Source: Semisulcospira habei (taxonomy: Eukaryota; Mollusca; Gastropoda; Semisulcospiridae). Taken from it: a DNA stretch of 64,000 bases. Positions 35,222 through 46,189 of this stretch are shown one piece after another. How positions within the stretch are numbered: position 1 is the first letter of the stretch; each line of letters opens with the position of its first letter. Made by a program: the position numbers and the translations under genes. The notes under the pieces were generated by a model. The model did no database searches and was not told where the DNA came from. It worked only from the letters and a program-made list of their open reading frames with translations. The stretch is taken from NCBI GenBank assembly GCA_036245525.1, contig BTPG01000002.1:122188451-122252450 (forward strand), in the 5' to 3' direction.

Positions 35222-36200
35222 CGGTCTTTATGCATAGGCACTTTACTTTTGCGAATCGGCTCAGAGCGCCGCGAACTGAACCCAACACGCACGCTCACGT
35301 GAAACACACGGATTCACTCCGAAGACAAATACAGTACAAGACAAACACAGGACATTCACGTGGTGCGAAGGGTCAGCAAATAACATTGTTGGAATTATCT
35401 GGATGTAAGATTGTTTGCTGCGGAAATAAGGTTTGTGCCGCTGTTTAGACGAATATTAAGCACGAATGCGGACCAACACCTCCTCCATCTCTCGCTGCAG
35501 TGTAAAATGGCCAAGCCCATTTAACCCTGATACAACACCACTGATTCAGATATGGATCCACCATGATAGTTCAAGGGTGAAGCCAAAATAGTTTGGCACC
35601 TTGAGGCACGAGCCTTGACCTCAAAGGATTATTGTCGACCAGTCTCATAAAATGCAGACCAAAAAAGCCAACCGACAAGTGTGTAAATTAACCTATTACG
35701 CCCTGATATGCTACGACAGGATGTGGATCGACCATAATAGTTTAAGGGTGGTGTCAGAACAGCTTGACGTTTGAAGGCGCTAATCTATTCCGACACCACC
35801 CTTGAACTATCATGGTGGATCTGTCTCCAGGACTGTGACGTTGACCTTAGAGGTTTTCTGAAATATGTAATTTCATGCTCAGGATGTAATGAGTTAAAGA
35901 ACAATTAATCCATCGAGCCCGTCTACTGAGACCATAGTAGTTCAAGGGTGGTGTCGGAATAGCTTGGCGCCGACAGGCGCCAAGCTATTCCGACACCACC
36001 CGTGAACTAGCATGCTCCATCTGTCTCCAGAGCTGTGACGTAGACCTCAAAGGGTATACATGTACAAAAATTATAATGGCGACCTCAGGATGCAATAGGT
36101 AAATGACCTGGATATTTGGAGTTGCCACGGCTCCCGTGGGTAACTGTGGATTGGAGAGGGGCAGGCGAGTGGCCAGGAAGAATAGCAGAAAGAGCGACAT
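31356..36200 (-). CDS. Tyrosinase (type-3 copper oxidase), six-exon model
   Basis: Model: complement of 36108-36200, 34783-34917, 33966-34081, 33546-33771, 32611-32736 and 31356-31973. All introns are GT-AG and the phases match (0, 0, 2, 0, 0), giving 437 aa. The product would hydroxylate and oxidise phenols; molluscan members act in shell matrix, periostracum and pigment. CuA ligands are His about 90, 100 and 109 (AHQGPGFLPFHR); CuB ligands are His about 219, 223 and 246 (HNYVHTF, DPIFWFHHTYID). A Cys-rich segment (ECKSNSEC, then CGTYMRC) and a Ser/Gly-rich tail follow. Secretion is inferred from the putative first exon, which is the least certain part; further 5' exons are possible. Introns are full of hairpin repeats. 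Confidence 0.88.
32611..32736 (-). CDS. Tyrosinase exon with first two CuB histidines
   Basis: Acceptor TTCAG, 42 codons starting DIDLIVQQNT and containing KHNYVHTFVGG, donor GTGAGA. Both boundaries are phase 0. Confidence 0.92.
32768..32836. repeat. Hairpin in a tyrosinase intron
   Basis: CAGTAAGCGAAAGGTCTACG pairs with the complement ending TTTTGCTTACTG, arms about 25 bp. Unique in sequence within the window. Confidence 0.85.
33546..33771 (-). CDS. Tyrosinase exon with the YWDST motif
   Basis: Acceptor TTGCAG, 226 nt. Starts by completing a split Leu codon, then FEKLMRMYD and CYWDSTMEP, ending PFTKQ at a GTGGGT donor. Confidence 0.92.
33885..33990. repeat. Tandem duplication over a tyrosinase splice donor
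   Basis: Two copies of about 53 bp sharing GTAAGGGTTAACTTACA and CCGATGGAAG. On the minus strand each holds a TGTAAGT- or CTGTAAGT-type donor after a CCATCGG exon end. Confidence 0.75.
33966..34081 (-). CDS. Tyrosinase CuA exon
   Basis: Acceptor GAGCAG, then RIRPNVYDAFAFLHAHPDV and AHQGPGFLPFHR. The donor GTAAGT leaves two bases that are completed by the next exon. Confidence 0.92.
34218..34320. repeat. Hairpin with C/G-run core in a tyrosinase intron
   Basis: GAGAAGAGGATATAAAGGAG on the left and CCCTATATCCTCTC on the right, enclosing C-rich and G-rich runs near 34255-34285. Confidence 0.75.
34691..34772. repeat. Hairpin, CCGCCTCCGGATACGC family, copy 1
   Basis: Arms GACGTGCCGCCTCCGGATAC and complement, ending GAATGAGTTAA. 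The terminal motif is shared with the TTAA hairpin family. Confidence 0.88.
34783..34917 (-). CDS. Tyrosinase exon upstream of CuA
   Basis: Acceptor GTGCAG, 45 codons from DSLRLINIL to VINRAKRDT, donor GTGAGT. Flanked by two copies of the same hairpin repeat. Confidence 0.85.
34937..35016. repeat. Hairpin, CCGCCTCCGGATACGC family, copy 2
   Basis: Starts TTAACTCATTCAAGACGTGC and ends GCACGTCTCGAATGAGTTAA. Diverged slightly from copy 1. Confidence 0.88.
35522..35640. repeat. Degenerate TTCAAGGG-family hairpin
   Basis: TTAACCCTGATAC then GGATCCACCATGATAG and TTCAAGGGTG on the left; the right arm is eroded. Confidence 0.55.
35688..35897. repeat. TTAA-flanked hairpin element, TTCAAGGG family
   Basis: TTAA at both ends. 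The core hairpin is 35725-35821 (GGATCGACCATAATAG on the left, CTATCATGGTGGATC on the right), total about 210 bp, like the 214-bp copy at 50169. Confidence 0.75.
35931..36014. repeat. TTCAAGGG-family hairpin with compensated arm changes
   Basis: GGTGTCGGAATAGCTTGGCG pairs perfectly with CGCCAAGCTATTCCGACACC. Other copies have GCCAGAATAG paired with CTATTCTGGC. Confidence 0.88.
36108..36200 (-). CDS. Possible signal-peptide exon of the tyrosinase
   Basis: ATG followed by SLFLLFFLATRLPL, a plausible signal peptide, 31 codons to CAG|GTCATT. The donor is weak, but the phase fits the next exon. An upstream in-frame ATG would add 16 residues. Confidence 0.45.
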
Positions 36201-36726
36201 GTGGACTGCAGGGAAAAGGTGTTGTACTCGCCTCCACCCGCGCGCCATCTGGGCTCGCGACCGTCTCTACAGCCTGCACACACACGACAGCAAGCAAATC
36301 AGTTACAGTCGTAATATTCACATGGGTGACAGTCTTCAGTCTTGGAGAATGATTCATCTTTTTCGAAATCCCAGAAAGTTGAATTTCAGCTGTTTGGATC
36401 AGGCAGAACAGGCCTTCAGCCAGTTCCTTCTGCAAGAGGCATCAATTATCATGAGCCCCTGTGGTGGTCTTAGGGTGGTTTACTAGTCTGAGCGTCTTGA
36501 AACCACGATTTCTTGTCTGCACGCTTTCTACTGTGGGTACAGTACCCCCCCCCCCCCCACCCCCCACCCTTCGGGGAAAAAAACTGCAAAACTTCCATTG
36601 ACACGTAACTGGTCCGCCCCTATTCATCGAGGTTTGGGATGGGGCCAGCTGAGCTGATCAATCATTATATCCATGTCCTGCAACCACAGGTACGGCCGTA
36701 GTAAACGCCCAAATGTCTGCCCAATT

Positions 36727-36820
36727 CGCAAAGGCCATCGGGCCGAAGTCGGCCGCCGTTGGCCCGCCCATAGCCGTGCGCGGGCCAACGGCAGCCGACA
36801 TCGGCCCGATGGCCTTTGCG
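36727..36820. repeat. GC-rich hairpin, arms about 40 bp
   Basis: CGCAAAGGCCATCGGGCC pairs with GGCCCGATGGCCTTTGCG and the arms continue to a loop of about 14 bases near 36773. Confidence 0.9.
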
Positions 36821-39609
36821 CATGGGTGGGTCCAGCTTTGGGCGTTATGAAGTTATGTGTTACGTGGTAGTCGTATTCGTAGTATGATACAATCACACCA
36901 GACGCACGCAGGTAGGGTTCTTGTAAAGAAACATCACTCAGCTGCAACTCGTCACACGTGGCACAAGGTTGTAGACCACACTGGCGTAACAGTTCCAACA
37001 ATATTTTATTGCAGCGATGCAATCTCCGCACAATGCATCCACAAATGCACCAACATTGATACACTGTCTCATATACAATGCATCAACACTTTTGACACAA
37101 TGCGTCTCTCATACAATGCACGCGCATATTTCCTAATACGCTCTTTTATACTATTATAGATTTCCAGAACAATCCAGCAAATTACACAGCTTAACCAATC
37201 GGAAAAGAAAACGTAACCAAAACTTATTAATATGCATTAAACAAAACACTCTAGAACTAACTACAGCCTTCGACTAACATCTAGGCGTATCAATAAAATG
37301 TTGCGAAATGTCGCCAACAACTTTGACGTAAATGCATATTTTGAAGTCACAAGAATAATCGCGCCATTTCCAGAACGTTCTAGGTCAAACGAGGTCGGAC
37401 TTCAGCAACAATGTAACGAAAAGACACGTCATTTTAGCTACACAACAGAAATCGATCGCAATTCTCCAATCAAAAGAAAATGAATCTACTAAAAAGGTAC
37501 GTAATTCTTATCCAAAATAACTCAAATGAATATCGGATCTTTCCTAAGATCAACACACACATGCTCTCAAAAGAATAGCACAACTACAAACGTAACATTA
37601 TGATAGTCTCAAACGGAGCATCGTCAAAACAAACAAACAAAGGGAAAGGTAAAGTCCTTGACAGTCATTGTCATTGGCATGGTGGTCATGAACTGAATAG
37701 CAGCATGCGCGAGAAAAGGACGTTTCTGCCACTGAAAAGGTGATACGTGTATCAAAGGCAGAGACGACCAACAAAAAACGAAAACAAAAACAAAAAAGAA
37801 GGAAGAGACTTTGGACAAGAAATGTGACACGTGCAACACCAATAAATCCTAACTAGTATACTCACAAAACATAAGTGTGACAATTTACAATGTATAGGCA
37901 CAGAACAGTGCTGAACTGCATAAAAAGTGAGGGTTTTTTTTCCAATGTGACACACAACCCTTATACCGGCAAAACACAGAACAAGCTGGAATGAAGCAAT
38001 GACAGTATAAGTGAGAGAGAAAAAAAAGAAAAAAAAAACCCAGAGAAACTGAAAACGGAAATAGCTTGCTTGTGATATAATTATAACGAAGAGCACACAT
38101 TAGGAGCGATCCTCCATTTCAGTCTACCAGCGAAATCATGCGAGACAGACTGGGCAGTCTCACAGTCCTCAATACTCCGGCATCTTATCAGCGACCGGCT
38201 CAGACATACTTTCTAAACATCCCTGTGGTCAGAGCTATACAGAGGAGATCCTTACTTTGCAGCTTGAGTAGAACTCTGCTCAATCATGCAACTGACCTCA
38301 GAGGCAGACCCCCCCCCCCCCTCCCCCTCCCACCAATCCCGTCAAACACACTACAGTGCCGGTGGCAAGTTAAAAACGTGGCCCGGCAATGATATCAGTC
38401 AGCCCCTACGAGAGCCAGATATGTGAACAAGTATTTGTGCTTGATATATATATATATATTATATATATCATATATATACTGTGTTGCCTGTTGCATGGCC
38501 GGTAAAAATAACAGTCAAAGTATCACGATTGGGCAAAAAAATCAGAGGGAACTGAAACACCTGATACACAAAATAACCTCCTTATTAACTCTATATGGGA
38601 AAGTGAGTTTAATCTCCCCTAGTGACTGCGTAAACGTGAGAGGCCAGCCGGCAATTTGACAGTTTTCGGTAAGCAATCAATCACTCATTTATTACGCGTA
38701 CGTGTGTGACGGTTGGTTTCGTTCAAGCCCTACAAGAACGCAGTTGGTAACTTCCTTCAATAGCTGTGGCTCCGCCCTAAGCGTTTGAACTTTTGGTGAT
38801 TGTCGGTGTGCAAATGCATGCGCGGATCAGTTACTTCTAGGGGAGGGGAGGGGGGAAGCTTTTTCAGTCTGGGACCTTCAACCTGACACAAAAGGCCTCC
38901 CCGACGCTAGACCGGGGGGAGGGGGGCGAGGAGGGGGGGGGCAGGGCGCGTGTGTACAAGACTCTCACCACTCGCCAAAATGTCAAACAATAGGGGGAGG
39001 GGGGGGGGGTAGCATGCGTTGTGTGTCAAAACTCGCCAAAATATCTAACAAGATGGGGGGGGGGGGGGGTCCAAACACCCGAAGAAGGGACTCTATTATA
39101 GCATTTTAAAGAATGTTGGGGGGTCTGGGGTCCGGAACGCCTGGACCCCCCCCCCCCAAGATCCGCCTCTGAAATGAGACTGGCAAGAAGCGTACATCAT
39201 AATGAACCCCCGGTTTTGCTGAGCCTCATGGGGAAAGCGGTGGATTTGTCAGGTATGGTATCTGTTTGTATGGTCCCCGGCGGAAATGCATTACCACCTC
39301 CCCTCTTCCAGCATCTCATCACCCTTTTCCCACAGCACCTGCCCTCCCTCTGACCACCCTGCCCGTACCCTGCTTCCACCTTTTTCCTACATAAATTCGT
39401 GAATAGCTATTTTCGTCCTCTCAGCGAGGGTTTCATCAGTCCGCAAGAAAATGTCCGCGGAAGAGGTCCTGACAGAGGGCGAGAATGACGGGTCAACAAA
39501 ACGTGTCAGCTCACCTTATGCAAAGCTTCTCGTTCTTTAAATTTCTTCAATCTTGAAACATTGTTTTGGAAAATATGGTGCCAACAGTTTTGCACTTGTT
39601 TTATGTATA
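36821..39609. other. No recognisable gene; low-complexity tracts
   Basis: Contains an AT-rich (AT)n stretch at about 38440-38480, a C run near 38311 and G-run clusters at 38838-38955, 38993-39070 and 39115-39160. Short frames only. Confidence 0.5.
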
Positions 39610-39695
39610 ATCTTTCTCCTACAGACGCCGAGCTCGTAGACCAAGCGTACAACTGTGAGATTGGTCTACGAGCTCGGCTACTGTTGGAGAAAGAT
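39610..39695. repeat. Hairpin, 86 bp
   Basis: ATCTTTCTCC and GCCGAGCTCGTAGACCA on the left, TGGTCTACGAGCTCGGC and GGAGAAAGAT on the right. Two short internal mismatches. Confidence 0.88.
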
Positions 39696-40014
39696 GTTAT
39701 AAAACACGAAGATATTTAAATAACGAGAAGCTTAACCTACGGTGAGCAGACACGTTTATTACTGACCTGACATAACTTGGCCCCAGGATGAATGGGATCT
39801 CGGAGGCACGCACTTACACCGCGTAGATTCACGCCTGGGTGGATTCGCACTGAGTACATTTCGCCCGGATGGGTAGTGTCACGCTCGTTAGTATTATGCC
39901 TAAATATAGCGAAGTTGACAACTTCAGCAACAAAGGCACCGATGGCGGCACAAATCTATTATACTTATGGTGGCGGCCAGCAGCAGGGCAAGTCAGTCAA
40001 ACTGAAAGTTAAAA

Positions 40015-40240
40015 AAGATACTTTAGAATATAGCATGGCCCTTTCTGACCTACAGGAAATACATTAAACCCCTCGCAACATCGTCCCACATCTTCGTCAA
40101 AGCATGTTCACCGGCCTCGCCTGAAAGCTCGGTCGATATACTTCGACTCAGATGTGGCCGGATTATGTTGCTCGGGGTTCATACATAATTTCCTATAAGG
40201 GTCTGCAAGGGCCATGCTATCCTTTTTAAGTCCCTTCTAT
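40015..40240. repeat. Foldback repeat, about 220 bp
   Basis: ATAGCATGGCCCTT (about 40031) with CAGGAAATACAT and AACCCCTCGCAACAT is matched in inverse order by the complement at about 40163-40225 (GGGCCATGCTAT). A small unrelated hairpin around TTTATAGAAAGGG follows at about 40227-40256. Confidence 0.7.
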
Positions 40241-40269
40241 TTATAGAAAGGGACTTTTTAGGACGGGTC

Positions 40270-40830
40270 GCGGTGGGGCGAATTTAATAGCTTGTCCATG
40301 ATGTCAAAGGCGGGCAGGCCTAAACCTCTCACAACTGAAGTAACAAGATATAAATGAAGTTACGTCATGTCTGGTTACGCTAACCTCGCTGCTGAACGTA
40401 CATTTGGCGCGAAGCGCCGTATGTGCGTATGTATGTGTGTGTGTGCGTATGTATGTAAATAAGAGAATCTCCGAAATTTCTGTATACACAAGCTTGAAAC
40501 TTTGTGAAATACTTTCTTAAAGGGGTGGCTAAGACAGCCTCCGAGTATATTGTAATTGAATGTCTCATTTAAGACATAAACAACTGTTTATAGGAAGTCG
40601 GGTTAACCCAAGTTAGAGTAGGTACTTTTTGTCATATTTACTTGAAATTTTGGATATAGCTAGTCTGGATAAAGACATTGGATGAGTTCGTTAGCCAGCG
40701 TTGTATCCTTTCAACTTCTTTAGTACAAATTAATTTTTTTCAGAAAAGAATTAAAACAGTAAAAAAAAACAAAAAAAAAAAAAAACTTGACTTCTAGAGA
40801 AAGTCAGACAGTGGCGGTGACTTGTAAAAG
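40270..40830 (+). repeat. Dispersed repeat of unknown class, copy 2
   Basis: Carries the landmarks of 26710-27260 in the same order: AAGCGCCGTATGTGCG, GT-rich, ACAAGCTTGAAAC, CCGAGTATATTGTAATTG, GAGTTCGTTAGCCAGC. Confidence 0.75.
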
Positions 40831-40892
40831 AGGCAACCCCGTCACCACGCAGACATTGACATAATACTCTAAATATGACGTTATTTTCTCTA

Positions 40893-42975
<2,083 letters not shown>

Positions 42976-43183
42976 GACATGCGCGCATCTTCAAGAGGTA
43001 TAGATCCCCATGCGCCCAAAGAGCGCATGAGGATCTATGTCTCAGTCTTGGAGATGTTTGAAGCACGCAGTGAATTTTTTTATGCAAAGGGAGTTCCAAA
43101 GTTTTATTATTTTTTTATTGTTTTTAAAACATTGCAGTTTTTAGTCACTTTTGATCCAAGGCACAAAGAGTTATTTATAGACA

Positions 43184-43490
43184 ATTCAACGGAAATCCAT
43201 TTCAAGGGATCCGTTTAAACGTCCAAAACGTTTTCCCGTTGAAACAACCAAGTAACCCAACCCCTAACCCTAAATTAGTAAATGCAGCCATATTTTCTTG
43301 TTCTGGCCACAAGCCTCTTCCAGCGCCTTCACCTTGATACAGCCCTAATCCCCCAAAAACGACTTTTTAGAAAGATTAATTAAGACGCTAAGTTGATAAT
43401 TATGATAATTCGTTGTAACGAACATCCGTTGAAACGACCATCGTTGTATCGTCCAAAAACATCGTTGAAATGGATTTCCGTTGAATCGAC
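43184..43490. repeat. Inverted-repeat element, arms about 23 bp and longer
   Basis: AATTCAACGGAAATCCATTT at about 43184 and its complement AAATGGATTTCCGTTGAAT at about 43470. Inside, further GTTGAAAC/GTTTCAAC-type words repeat. Probably a miniature inverted-repeat element just upstream of the hAT gene. Confidence 0.7.
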
Positions 43491-43641
43491 CAGGTACCCA
43501 AAAGAGTTGCTTTCCTTCAGTGCATGTCTTTCCGAGAAAGATCAGTGAAAAGACGTCTGACGTCATTAAGGTTTGTGGGGGGAAGTTTAAATCTAGATCT
43601 ATTTTCTTTGGTAACACTTCACTTTTGCTGTCTCCTCGAAA

Positions 43642-43720
43642 ATGCCGAAACTGAAAAAAACAGATGCTGATGGCAGTAGGCGACTGTCATGCTGGTTTTC
43701 ATCAAGCTCCATTTCAGAAG
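43642..43720 (+). CDS. hAT transposase exon 1
   Basis: ATG CCG start, 26 codons plus one base, Lys/Ser-rich, donor GTGGGT. Confidence 0.65.
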
Positions 43721-44810
43721 GTGGGTACATTTTTAAATCCAATTTTGTCTCATAAAAGAAATGTAGTCAGTAGAACTAGGTAAAATTCACCCATTCCGAA
43801 TTCGATTCAAATGAGCACGTGGCGATGGAGCCGGTACTTCCTTCCTGTGAGTGTAGCCTATGCTGTAGGAGCTGATACTAGCTGCATATAATGAATATCA
43901 TAGATATAAAACAGCCCCACTTATTAAAATACCAAAACAGGTAACAATTAAAGTAATGCATAGCCTAAAATTTATTTCACAAAGTATTATGATATATAAC
44001 TTTAAAAATGTCAATTTAAAGAATAAAGATATCGGCATCAATGATCAATATTGCTTTTATATTTATAAAAAAAAATCTTTGGACGGCAAAATATCGTTTT
44101 CAATAACAAAACCAAGGGCTAAGTTATAAGGTATCGTTTTCACTAGTGCAGCTTACTAGCTATGTATTGTGACGTAAATCTCTTCGGAGAGCAGAACAGA
44201 ACCGTCTTGATGGCTGACTATGGAAACCATAGCCTATCTGACACCACTTTGACAGCGTCGCCATCAATTGTGACGGCAACATAGCCTTTCCGGGTGCGAA
44301 ACCGTCATGACGACTTCGGTTTTTGGAACGACAAGAAGCCATCATGACGGCATCCCAACCACTGCCTTTTTCACATAATAAAATGGAAAATAAAAATGTG
44401 CTGAAATTTTGCCAACTGCTGAAAATCAGCAAATTTGTTAACAGTTCCTATGCCTGTGAACAGCGTGCTACAAAATAAGATTATTCACCCTTAGGCCTTT
44501 TGTTGATGAAATTTAAAATAAGCTAAGAACTAATCAGAAAACCACTGTTTTTTTATATTAAATTATTATTATAAAATTGTAGTAGACGTGTTAACACCTG
44601 CAATGCATAATCATATATAAGATGTTGAAAAGACGGTTCTATTTTATTTTACATTTTTGTTGTTGCTTTTAGGATAATTTCATGTTTTAATTTTTATGTT
44701 ATGTCTTTGTTTTTGTTTTTTTGTTTTTTTTTTTCTTTTTGTTTGTTGTTGTTGAGTAAATTGTAAAGCGCTTAGAGCTGTTTACAGGTAAGCGCTATAT
44801 AAGAAAACCT

Positions 44811-44843
<33 letters not shown>

Positions 44844-45286
44844 GTTGTTTTTCTAAACGGCAGATGATGCAGTTCCTCGAAAGAGACAAAAATCAACCCA
44901 AAGTGAGACCACTGGCAGTGGAGTTCGAAACAGTGACATGGGAACAAGTAAAAGCAGTGTTGGTGAGTAATTTACTGCCCCGCCCCCCCCCCCCCCCCCC
45001 CCTCTCAAAAAAAAAATTAAATTAAATACAACCTGAAATTGATACGTGATTGAGTGTTTCAATTTAATAATTAATATTAAACAAAATGACTGGTGTGTTC
45101 CATTGGCTATCATTAGCCTAAGAAGACTCTACGAGTCATAAGGTAGCAAAGATTTTGTCCATCATTTGGGGGGAGGGGTCTAAAAAGAAAAGCTGTTATT
45201 TCAGATCATAAATATATATCTAAGCTTGACTGAAGTGTGTAAACGAAGGCATATATATGCTTTAAATGTAATTATCTTGTTGCAGG

Positions 45287-45374
<88 letters not shown>

Positions 45375-45386
45375 ATGTGTGACTCT

Positions 45387-45467
<81 letters not shown>

Positions 45468-45742
45468 TGCGTGCATGCTGTGTGTGTGTGTATGTGTGTG
45501 TGTGTCGGCGTGAGAGAGAGAGAGAGAGAGGGGGGGGGGGGGGGAGATAACACCTGCATACATATTTGCCCTTGCTGTATGAACTTTAATGTACTTAATG
45601 ATTCTTTGTTTATTGCTTTACTTTGTATTTTTACTCATTTTATATTTTTGTGCGTACGCGTATGCGGGTAGGAATGTCTGGAGTGCGTGTCCGAGAGCGT
45701 GTGTTTGTTTTTGTGCGTATGTGCCTGAGTGCGTGCGTGTGT

Positions 45743-45789
<47 letters not shown>

Positions 45790-46096
45790 TGTTCGTGCGT
45801 GTGTGCATGCGTACTGAATTGCGGTGTACATGAGTGTGTGTGTGTGCGTGCGTGCATGCGCGAGTTGTGATGTGCATGCGTGCGTACCTGAGTGCGTGTG
45901 TGGGTATGTGTGTGTGTATGTGCGTGGTGCGTGCGTGCGTGCGTAAGCGAATACAGCAGTGCATGCAGCAGTGTGTGGTATGTGTATGTTTACATGTCTA
46001 TGTCACTTATGTAGTAGATGTAGCAACGGCAAGTTTGAAAACTGGTCCTGTTACCAATAACTTCTACCGTTGGAAAATAAAGGTTCATTGTTCATT

Positions 46097-46189
<93 letters not shown>

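Noticed and set aside
36624..37064. 146-codon minus-strand frame with a Cys-rich segment, as an upstream tyrosinase exon
   Set aside because: It runs through a hairpin repeat, and no donor/acceptor pair links it in phase to the tyrosinase model; left unassigned.
43255..43276. CCCTAACCCTAA telomere-like sequence
   Set aside because: Fewer than three units, inside an inverted-repeat element; not an interstitial telomere.
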